64,000 bases of DNA from positions 372,001 to 436,000 of the forward strand of contig NZ_LS974202.1 of assembly GCF_900157305.1 (NCBI RefSeq), written 5' to 3'. The notes below the pieces were generated by a model that was not told where the DNA came from, searched no databases, and worked only from the letters and a program-made list of their open reading frames with translations. This document shows positions 9,767 through 16,433 of the stretch, one piece after another. The translations under genes and the position numbers were made by a program. The stretch is from Mesotoga infera (GTDB lineage: Bacteria; Thermotogota; Thermotogae; Petrotogales; Kosmotogaceae). The stretch's first letter is position 1; every line of letters begins with the position of its first letter.

Positions 9767-10387
9767 TCACCTCTTGAAAAGCGGCAAATCGTGAGAGAAA
9801 ATAACCGTGTCGGCTTCCTCGAAATACTTCAAAACGAAGGCCGCCGCGTCGTCGTCTCTCATTCCCTTGCGCATTTCATGATAATTTATCTGCCTTATGC
9901 AGACATCTCCACAGATGAAAACCTTTCCGAAGTTGGTCGAATCGAAGAAATACGATACATGGTCTCTCGAATGATAGGCAGAACCGAGAACCTTTATGCT
10001 TCCGAGGATCGTGTCGCCGTCGGAAACCGTAACCACTTTATTCCACGAATCTATGACCTTTCGATACATCTTCCCGATCAGCGGTCCAAAGGAGGCGTAA
10101 TTCCTGCTGGAATAACTCCCGTGGAGATAGACAGTTGCGCGGGTAAAGAAAATCGTGTTGAACGCGTGGTCCAGATGTAGATGTGTGAGAAGGATATCGG
10201 TTATGTCTTCAGGAGAAAGGCCAAAAATGGATAGCTTTTCCTCGAGGATCTTTATTGAGGGAAATCCACCTGGATCGACCAGCACTTTTCTATTATCTTC
10301 TATAAGTAATGAACAACTACTATTTGAGGCATCCACCATTCCCGGTACATAGAGGGTGCTACCGGGAAAGAGGAGATGTAAGTCCAA
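9767..10387 (-). CDS. Metallo-beta-lactamase-fold hydrolase
   Basis: A 206-aa MBL-fold protein with the two-metal signature THLHLDH (His69, His71, Asp73, His74), a later His in GSAYHSRDH, the bridging Asp in FICGDVC, and a C-terminal FSHDLPLF His. The substrate is unknown; this short single-domain type includes glyoxalase-II-like and lactonase-like enzymes. It lies between uppP (1 bp upstream) and glgA (4 bp downstream). No signal peptide, so cytoplasmic. Confidence 0.87.
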   Translation of the reverse strand: MDLHLLFPGSTLYVPGMVDASNSSCSLLIEDNRKVLVDPGGFPSIKILEEKLSIFGLSPEDITDILLTHLHLDHAFNTIFFTRATVYLHGSYSSRNYASFGPLIGKMYRKVIDSWNKVVTVSDGDTILGSIKVLGSAYHSRDHVSYFFDSTNFGKVFICGDVCIRQINYHEMRKGMRDDDAAAFVLKYFEEADTVIFSHDLPLFKR

Positions 10388-10388
10388 A

Positions 10389-11177
10389 TCACATCACTCC
10401 CAGAATAATCAAACCCACTGTACCAATAATTATACAGTAAATACCGAAGAATCTCAGTCTTCCCTTGAGTACGAGCAGTTTCACCAACCATAGACCGAAC
10501 AACCCTGTAACGAAGGCAATTGTCGCCGCCGGTAGCAACGTTGTAAGAGGAAGATCGACATTGGACAGTTTCAGAATGCCTGCTCCCAGAGTGACAGGCA
10601 GGCTCAGCAGGAATGAAAACCTGACCGCTTCGCTTCTGGTCAGACCTATGAGTAAAGCGCCGAAGATAGTCATGCCGCTTCTTGAGATGCCTGGTACGAT
10701 CGCTATGGCCTGGAAAAGTCCAATCGAAAGCGCACCCGCTATAGAGATTTGCAGAACCCTTCTCTTGCCCTTGAAACTGTCGGAGATGAGTAATACCAAA
10801 GCCGTCACGAACAGCATAACCGAGGCGAGCCACGCGTCCGAGAATAGAACCTCTATCTTTTCTTCGAAGAAAAAACCGAAAACCACGGCCGGAATCGTGG
10901 CCACCAGAAGCAGGAGTATATATCTCAGCGAGTTCTTTCTGTCTTTTCTGTCGGCCAATTTCGAAAGGATCAACCAGATGTCGCGGTACGTGAAAACCAG
11001 AACGGCAAAAAAAGTGGCGAGGTGAAGAACTGTGAAGAAAGCCGCTTTAGATTCCTCATTCAGAGGGACATTTAAAAAACGCGAGAAGATCGTCAGATGA
11101 CCCGATGAAGAAACTGGGAGAAACTCCGTCGCACCCTGCAAAAATCCAAGAAATATGTACTTAAGAAAGTCAGGCAC
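10389..11177 (-). CDS. uppP: Undecaprenyl-diphosphatase UppP (BacA)
   Basis: Integral membrane enzyme that dephosphorylates undecaprenyl pyrophosphate, recycling the lipid carrier for peptidoglycan and confers bacitracin tolerance in other bacteria. The 262-aa protein has about eight hydrophobic segments and both signature blocks: GFLQGATEFLPVSSSGHL (Glu and Ser/His active residues) and PGISRSGMTI (catalytic Arg). The start at 11177 overlaps the CBS-ACT gene by 8 bp. Confidence 0.96.
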   Translation of the reverse strand: MPDFLKYIFLGFLQGATEFLPVSSSGHLTIFSRFLNVPLNEESKAAFFTVLHLATFFAVLVFTYRDIWLILSKLADRKDRKNSLRYILLLLVATIPAVVFGFFFEEKIEVLFSDAWLASVMLFVTALVLLISDSFKGKRRVLQISIAGALSIGLFQAIAIVPGISRSGMTIFGALLIGLTRSEAVRFSFLLSLPVTLGAGILKLSNVDLPLTTLLPAATIAFVTGLFGLWLVKLLVLKGRLRFFGIYCIIIGTVGLIILGVM

Positions 11178-11784
11178 CGAAACCCTCCTCTTCGCTTATA
11201 GTCTCGAAGGATATACCGTTCTCCTCGAGTATTCCGGCTATGTACTGAATATCTGTCTCGTCCGTCCTTATCACTACCCTTTTGGTTCCTTCGCTATCGC
11301 CGGAGGCAGTGATTATCGAGAGAATGTTGATCTCCTTTTCGGCCAAAAAGTCCACCACATCTCTCAGCGCACCGGGTTTATCCACCATACAGATCGAGAT
11401 CCTCGCACCGGGTTTGTCCATGGCGGTGAACTCCATGAGACCTTCGAGAATCTCGAAAACGCTAATTACACCCGTCACGACAAATTCTTCATCGACGACC
11501 GGCAATAGATAATCGTGGCTTTCGATCAACATCAGCGCCGCGTCTTCTATGAAGTCTGATTCGGTGCAATAGAAGGCCGGCTCCCTGACTATCTCGGCCA
11601 GTTCTTTCGTGTAGTCTTCGCTATCTATTTCATCTACTGAAACTATGCCTGAGAGCCTTCCATTCTGAGTCGTCGTTATTATCGTAGATAACCCGTACTC
11701 CCTAACTTTTTCGAGAACACTTCCCAACAACTCGCTTTCTTTGAAAATGGGGTAAGTCCTGTTCATCCATTTTTCGATGTTCAC
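11170..11784 (-). CDS. CBS-pair plus ACT domain protein (AcuB-like)
   Basis: A 204-aa regulatory protein. Residues ~7-60 and ~70-130 are two CBS motifs (SELLGSVLEKVREYGLSTIITT; ALMLIESHDYLLPVVDEEFVVTGVISVFEIL), which usually bind adenine nucleotides; ~135-204 is an ACT-like small-ligand domain (RISICMVDKPGALRDVVDFLAEKEINILSI). Its target is unknown. It is the first gene of the 11.8-kb minus-strand operon. The start is GTG 11784, with GAGAGG about 9 bp upstream; an internal ATG at codon 7 is possible. Confidence 0.85.
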   Translation of the reverse strand: MNIEKWMNRTYPIFKESELLGSVLEKVREYGLSTIITTTQNGRLSGIVSVDEIDSEDYTKELAEIVREPAFYCTESDFIEDAALMLIESHDYLLPVVDEEFVVTGVISVFEILEGLMEFTAMDKPGARISICMVDKPGALRDVVDFLAEKEINILSIITASGDSEGTKRVVIRTDETDIQYIAGILEENGISFETISEEEGFGA

Positions 11785-11841
11785 TCTTCTCGCCTCTCTT
11801 CAATTACCCGGAATTTTTATCAGTTTCCGTCATCTTTAACT

Positions 11842-11847
11842 TATAAT
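11842..11847 (+). promoter_or_regulatory. Putative -10 box in the 100-bp divergent region before the tandem-HD gene
   Basis: TATAAT occurs once here, 38 bp before the GTG start at 11885; no convincing -35 hexamer is placed at 16-18 bp. The complementary strand reads ATTATA and, shifted by two, TATAAG, so divergent start sites for the CBS-ACT operon may overlap it. A GGGGG run at 11873-11877 serves as ribosome binding site for the plus-strand gene. Confidence 0.4.
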
Positions 11848-11884
11848 TGAACAATCCAGTATACTCTCGATTGGGGGAATAACG

Positions 11885-13015
11885 GTGTTTCATGGTTATG
11901 TAAAACTCCTTGAGCTTGCAACGAATCTCTTTACGATGTACAGATGGAACAACATGCCAACGCTCGTCAGAACCAACGAGGCGGAAAACGCCTTTGTGTC
12001 GGCACAGTACTGCCTGTTGATGTCGGAAATGTCGGCCCTCCACGGGTTGAAGCTCGACAAGAACAAGCTCTTCCAGCGGCTGGTTCTCAAAGAACTGCCC
12101 AAGTGTCTTCTCTCGGATATCTCGGTCGATACGAAGATACTTATAAAATCCCTGTCTCCGGAAAAATGGACCGCCGTCTTCTCCAAAACTGTCGAAGAGG
12201 TCGTACAGTACTTCCCCTCTAAAAGAAGGGGAGAGTTCTTCGTCTCCATGGTCGACACGAAGGACTCTTCGATCGAAGGCCGCATAATTCAAACGGGTGA
12301 TCTGCTTTCGGCAATGCTGGAGGCCGAAATACACGGCAGATACTTCCCGGATTTCTTTGCCAGACCCCTCAAGGATCTTGAAAAGAGACTTGAGAATTTC
12401 AAGGATTTCCAACCCTACAGTCTAATAGCAAATTCCGACTGGATTAAGCGATACTCCGACGCCCTGGTGGTCCTTTTGCGCGCGGTCAGATGGAACAGGC
12501 TCAACAGGAACGTTCCCACAACCGTCGCGGGTCATTCCTTCTACGTCACTCTCACATCCTACATTCTATCCAGCATGGAGATAGAGAATGGGGGGAAAAT
12601 CGACCCGGTGGAAGTCATAAAGCGCGCCCTCCTGCACGACATACCGGAGAGCATGACCGGGGATATAATCACTCCGACGAAAAAGAAGGTCCCTGGATTC
12701 GAAGAGGTGATATCCCAGGTCGAGGAGCAAATGGTCAGCGGTAACTTGCTCCGCGGTATGCCAGATGAACTTGTCAAAGAGCTCAAATCACGAATGCTCG
12801 ATCCTTTCGCCACAACCGAAGGGGAACTAGTAAGAGCGGCCGACCAATTCGCTGCCACGGTGGAGTGTCTCATGGAGATCCGTTCCGGCAATACCCAACC
12901 GGCCTTCAGGGATGCCCTGCACAGAATGCTCGACGACCTCTCCTCTTCGACTTTCGAAAGCGTCCGGTTCGTAACGGAATCATTCAGATGGGGACTCGAC
13001 TGGGCCGGCAGGTGA
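11885..13015 (+). CDS. Tandem HD-domain protein: degenerate N-terminal copy, intact C-terminal YfbR-like copy
   Basis: A 376-aa protein made of two homologous halves. The C-terminal half (~185-376) has the HD-hydrolase pattern: RWN...VAGHSF (His217), RALLHDIPESMTGDI (His251-Asp252) and RAADQFAA (Asp320), as in YfbR-type 5'-deoxynucleotidases. The N-terminal half repeats the layout, MYRWNN...EAENAF, RLVLKELPKCLLSDI, IIQTGDLLSA, but His217 is replaced by Asn35 and His251-Asp252 by Lys69-Glu70; only Asp139 remains. So I infer one catalytic and one structural or regulatory half. Start GTG 11885. It is a lone plus-strand gene between two minus operons and abuts the aminotransferase end to end with no gap. 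Substrate unknown; dNMP hydrolysis is the family guess. Confidence 0.85.
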   Translation: MFHGYVKLLELATNLFTMYRWNNMPTLVRTNEAENAFVSAQYCLLMSEMSALHGLKLDKNKLFQRLVLKELPKCLLSDISVDTKILIKSLSPEKWTAVFSKTVEEVVQYFPSKRRGEFFVSMVDTKDSSIEGRIIQTGDLLSAMLEAEIHGRYFPDFFARPLKDLEKRLENFKDFQPYSLIANSDWIKRYSDALVVLLRAVRWNRLNRNVPTTVAGHSFYVTLTSYILSSMEIENGGKIDPVEVIKRALLHDIPESMTGDIITPTKKKVPGFEEVISQVEEQMVSGNLLRGMPDELVKELKSRMLDPFATTEGELVRAADQFAATVECLMEIRSGNTQPAFRDALHRMLDDLSSSTFESVRFVTESFRWGLDWAGR

Positions 13016-14179
13016 TCAGCGCTTCCCTTCCCTTAGAAAAGCCTCGAACCTGTCAAGCCCCTCCTTTAGATCTTCCATGGAGCTGGAGTACGACATCCTA
13101 ACGAAGCCTTCGTAAATGAAAGCGCTACCTGGAACCATTCCAACTTTCTTCTCTTCCAGTAATCCTATAGCAAACTCCTGCGAGTCCTTGAATCTACCCC
13201 CAAGGTAAGGTCGAACATCTATAAAAACATAGAAGGCCCCGGAAGGGTTGTTAAAAACCATGTTCATGGCGTTCAGCCTAGAAACGACGAAATCCCTCCG
13301 TTCCTTGAAGGTCTTCACCATATCGGAAGTATCGACTTCGAAGGCCTTCAGTGCGGCGTACTGGGCCATCGTGTTCACGTTCGAGACCAGATGACTCTGT
13401 ATCTTTCCAACAGCCTTCGCCAGTTTCAAAGAAGTGGCCGAATAACCGACCCTCCAGCCAGTCATCGCATAGGTCTTCGAGAAGGCGTTTATAACGGCCG
13501 TTCTCTCTTTCATTCCAGGCACAGAACCTATAGAAAAATGCGGAGCATCGAAAACAAGCTTTTCATACACCTCGTCGGATATGACTAGAAAATCCCGTTC
13601 AATGCTTAGCGCGGCCAGTTCCCTGAGGAAGCTTTCCGGATATATGGCGCCTGTCGGGTTGTTCGGCGAATTTATAATGATACCTTTGGTTTTTGAAGTG
13701 AGCACCTTCTCTATTTCGGCTATTTCCGGTACGAAGCCGTTCTCTATTCTCGACTCTACGATCACTGGCTTTCCACCACAGAGTCTTATCTGGGCTTCGT
13801 AGCTCACCCAGGCCGGCGAGATTATAACTATCTCGTCGTCGGGATTCATAATGGCCTTAAGAACGTTGTAAATAGCCTGCTTCCCGCCATTGGCGACTAC
13901 GATCTCATCGGCCGAGTAGTCTAGTCCGTTGTCGATTTTAAGTTTCAAAGAGATCCTCTTTCTCAACTCATCAATACCCGTCGCGTTAGTGTACTTGGTT
14001 TTTCCTTCGTTCAAAGCGAGTATGGCGGCGTCGATTATCGGTCTGGGAGTCGGAAAATCAGGTTCACCGGCCGTGAATTTGACCACGTTCTCGCCCGCTT
14101 TTGCCAGTTCCAGTGCCTTTTTATTGAATTCCAGAGTAGCAGAAGGAGTAACCGAAGAAACTAAGCGTGATAACTCCAT
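13016..14179 (-). CDS. Class I/II PLP-dependent aminotransferase (aspartate aminotransferase type)
   Basis: A 387-aa fold-type I aminotransferase, most like subgroup Ib aspartate aminotransferases. Seen: FTAGEPDFPTP at the substrate end, NSPNNPTGAIY, SDEVYEKLVFD, and the PLP lysine in AFSKTYAMTGWRVGY (Lys235). Substrate (Asp, aromatic or prephenate) cannot be fixed from sequence. It is the last gene of operon 2, 41 bp after the preceding gene, and converges directly with the tandem-HD gene. Confidence 0.92.
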   Translation of the reverse strand: MELSRLVSSVTPSATLEFNKKALELAKAGENVVKFTAGEPDFPTPRPIIDAAILALNEGKTKYTNATGIDELRKRISLKLKIDNGLDYSADEIVVANGGKQAIYNVLKAIMNPDDEIVIISPAWVSYEAQIRLCGGKPVIVESRIENGFVPEIAEIEKVLTSKTKGIIINSPNNPTGAIYPESFLRELAALSIERDFLVISDEVYEKLVFDAPHFSIGSVPGMKERTAVINAFSKTYAMTGWRVGYSATSLKLAKAVGKIQSHLVSNVNTMAQYAALKAFEVDTSDMVKTFKERRDFVVSRLNAMNMVFNNPSGAFYVFIDVRPYLGGRFKDSQEFAIGLLEEKKVGMVPGSAFIYEGFVRMSYSSSMEDLKEGLDRFEAFLREGKR

Positions 14180-14220
14180 TGGAGCACCTCCATAATAAAT
14201 ACTTGTATATGGTTGAAAGA

Positions 14221-14859
14221 TCAGATTTTATTTACGATTTCAAGTACAACCATTGCGAAATCGTTCAGGCTATCTTTTTTACAGAGCCTTGCACCGGCTT
14301 CTTTCTTTCTCTTGCCGTTCACCAGGGAAGAACCGACGGCCATGACGATTTCGTTCATGCCGTACATCAACTTCTCTATGAACTCCACCCTGAAGCCTGG
14401 TATTTCGTCCCTGATGGCAGTCACCGTCGCTTCAACCACGGCCATGTACTTTTCGTCATCACCTAAATCGACGACCGAGGTCCCCTGAAGCTCTTTTCCG
14501 TAGTGGTCCAGAGTGACCGTGATGTCCAGTTTTTTGTTGGTGGCCTTCGTTTCGAGACTTTGTAACTGGAAGGAGTATCCCTGCGAATCTTCTTTGGTGA
14601 AGCCGTCCGTTGCGGAAGTCTTTTTCTCTTCGGTATCCAGCGCTATCTGCGCTATGGATACTATTTTCCTGTCGATCTTAACTCCAGAGGCTGCAAAGAT
14701 GGCAGTTTCAATGTCTCGCACCAGTTGCTTCGCCGGTTTGGAAATATCTGCGAGCACGTGGATTTCGACCATTTCGCCGTCTTCATCGTTGACGATGCGT
14801 GCGCCGTGCACACCCGGTAACTTTGAAACTATTTCATCAACCGCGAGCTTGGTTTCCAT
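14221..14859 (-). CDS. Protein of unknown function, 212 aa
   Basis: Not recognised by name. The N-terminal ~75 residues form an alternating beta-alpha pattern (VHGARIVNDEDGEMVEIHVLAD, AKQLVRDIETAIFAASGVKIDRKIVSIAQI) that reminds me of a small domain seen in actinobacterial conserved hypotheticals; the C-terminal half (LDITVTLDHYGKELQGTSVV ... KYMAVVEATVTAI) looks like a second alpha-beta domain. No signal peptide, membrane segment or obvious catalytic triad. It is co-transcribed between a two-TM protein and the aminotransferase. Confidence 0.78.
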   Translation of the reverse strand: METKLAVDEIVSKLPGVHGARIVNDEDGEMVEIHVLADISKPAKQLVRDIETAIFAASGVKIDRKIVSIAQIALDTEEKKTSATDGFTKEDSQGYSFQLQSLETKATNKKLDITVTLDHYGKELQGTSVVDLGDDEKYMAVVEATVTAIRDEIPGFRVEFIEKLMYGMNEIVMAVGSSLVNGKRKKEAGARLCKKDSLNDFAMVVLEIVNKI

Positions 14860-14877
14860 AAAATCAACCCCCTAGAC

Positions 14878-15090
14878 CTAAAAAACTATCGCAAAGAGTA
14901 ACGAAAGACCCAGAAAACTGCCGGCAACCAGGAGGGAAATCCAGCCTTTCTTGTCGTACGGCCTGTAATCCTGAGGCTTTACTTCACCCTTTGGTTTACG
15001 CACCTTCTTCGTGCCGATCTCGAAAAAAACAACCGACAGAAAAAAGGCACACATCGCAATTATGAAAAGAACGTTAGATATCTGATCCAT
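14878..15090 (-). CDS. Small membrane protein, two TM helices, 70 aa
   Basis: A 70-residue protein with hydrophobic helices at ~5-25 (VLFIIAMCAFFLSVVFF) and ~50-70 (ISLLVAGSFLGLSLLFAIVF) joined by a basic, Lys-rich loop (KKVRKPKGEVKPQDYRPYDKK). The positive loop suggests it is cytoplasmic. Start ATG 15090 lies 3 bp after comB; 18 bp separate it from the next gene, so it is clearly inside the operon. Function unknown. Confidence 0.72.
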   Translation of the reverse strand: MDQISNVLFIIAMCAFFLSVVFFEIGTKKVRKPKGEVKPQDYRPYDKKGWISLLVAGSFLGLSLLFAIVF

Positions 15091-15093
15091 GAA

Positions 15094-15789
15094 CTACCCT
15101 CGCACGAATCCATTTTCCCGCCAGACGGGTAGCAAATCGTACATGTTGATTTTAGCACAAAATACCACATCTTCGAAATAACCGATGGAGAAGAGTTTTT
15201 TGGCGTGGTCGCAGTTATCGATAAGGAATTGATCGAGAGGAAGCTTTGCGCTCCTGAAAAGGAACACAGCCGCTCTGGAAGCGTCGTCCAAGAGACGATC
15301 CTCGAAAGCTGAAGCGGCGGCGCCGGCCAGGAGTACGTCCTCCATAGAGAAGGCCCCTCCAGACCCGGCACATTGAATCACTACCGACCCCGACTCCTTT
15401 TTGATCTCTTCGATTACCCTGGCGAGATTTAGGAAGGATGCGGCCACGATCTTTCTGGCTCCCTTCGAATGCAGGGCAGCCGAAGTACCGTTTGTCGTTT
15501 TCATGACTATCTCCCTGCCCCTCACCAATTTCTCCTTGAAATCCAGGGGCGAGTTTCCCAGATCGAATCCCGGTATCATGTGACCGCCGCTTTCGCCGGC
15601 CAAAAGAACCCAAGGTTCTCTCTGCTTCATCGCGAAGGCCTCTTCAACCGTCTCCACAGGCACTACCCGGCTCGCTCCAGCATGGAGGGCGGTGACGATG
15701 GTGCTCGTGGCCCTCAGAACATCCACAACGACAGCCAGATCAACCTCTCTTGAAAGTTCGGCGGGAAGGAAGTTAACCTTTATCTTCAT
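15094..15789 (-). CDS. comB: 2-phosphosulfolactate phosphatase family protein (ComB)
   Basis: A 231-aa ComB-family protein. In methanogens ComB dephosphorylates 2-phosphosulfolactate in coenzyme M synthesis, but bacterial members occur where that pathway is absent. Seen: AVVVDVLRATSTIVTALHAGA near the N-terminus, LLAGESGGHMIPGFDLGNSP, MKTTNGTSAALHS and IQCAGSGGAFSMEDVLLAGA, all family blocks. No other coenzyme M or sulfolactate gene is nearby. It lies 5 bp after the histidine phosphatase gene. Family certain, in vivo substrate open. Confidence 0.9.
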   Translation of the reverse strand: MKIKVNFLPAELSREVDLAVVVDVLRATSTIVTALHAGASRVVPVETVEEAFAMKQREPWVLLAGESGGHMIPGFDLGNSPLDFKEKLVRGREIVMKTTNGTSAALHSKGARKIVAASFLNLARVIEEIKKESGSVVIQCAGSGGAFSMEDVLLAGAAASAFEDRLLDDASRAAVFLFRSAKLPLDQFLIDNCDHAKKLFSIGYFEDVVFCAKINMYDLLPVWRENGFVRG

Positions 15790-15794
15790 TCAAA

Positions 15795-16418
15795 TCACCG
15801 TGCTTGCGCAAGATGACGGTGGATGTTGAGTTCGAAGAGCCTCCAGCCCGTTCCGCTTTCACCGGTGCATATGGTCGATATCGAGCAGTTGTCCAGGTTG
15901 AAACTGTAGTTGTTCTGAAGCGGCATGCCCAAAACATAACAGAGGATGCTCTTTATGAAAAGGGCGTGCGAGACGACTATTATGGACTGGCCTTCTTTAT
16001 GGAGCCCCTCAACGTATTTCAGAAAACCGACCGAACGTCTCTGCAGCTCTCCTAGAGATTCCGTCTCGGGCATATCTGCCCATGGATCGCTGCGCCATTT
16101 TTGAATAAGCTTGCCGTGAGTCTTGAAAGACTCTTCGATTTCGGCACCGCTCCAGAGACCGATGTGAGCCTCTCTCAGCAACGGTGTAACGATGGGTTCT
16201 TTGCCGAACTCACCGGCGATAAATTCCGAAGTCTCCAACGCCCTCGACAGATCGCTGGTGTAGATCGCCTCCGGAACTTCGAAGTGTTCGAGGAGATACC
16301 TGGCCGTGACCCTGGCCTGGGCACGACCTACATCTGAAAGCGGCACATCGGAACTTCCCTGCCATCTTCTTTCTTTGTTCCACAAGGTGGTGCCGTGTCT
16401 TACGAAAACGATCTGCAT
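15795..16418 (-). CDS. Histidine phosphatase family protein (phosphoglycerate mutase-like)
   Basis: A 207-aa branch-1 histidine phosphatase: FVRHGTTLWN with the phospho-accepting His8, the downstream YTSDLSRALETSEF (Arg), a Glu in REAHIGLWSGAEIEE and the second His in VVSHALFIKSIL. Small members act as cofactor-dependent mutases, fructose-2,6-bisphosphatases, or nucleotide-loop phosphatases (CobC type); the substrate cannot be set. It follows the DNA polymerase gene by 15 bp. Confidence 0.9.
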   Translation of the reverse strand: MQIVFVRHGTTLWNKERRWQGSSDVPLSDVGRAQARVTARYLLEHFEVPEAIYTSDLSRALETSEFIAGEFGKEPIVTPLLREAHIGLWSGAEIEESFKTHGKLIQKWRSDPWADMPETESLGELQRRSVGFLKYVEGLHKEGQSIIVVSHALFIKSILCYVLGMPLQNNYSFNLDNCSISTICTGESGTGWRLFELNIHRHLAQAR

Positions 16419-16433
16419 TCATTCCCTCCCAAT

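Noticed and set aside
11804-12412. A 202-codon minus-strand open frame that could extend operon 1 upstream.
   Set aside because: It is antisense to the tandem HD gene, whose internal duplication and HD motifs show the plus strand is coding.
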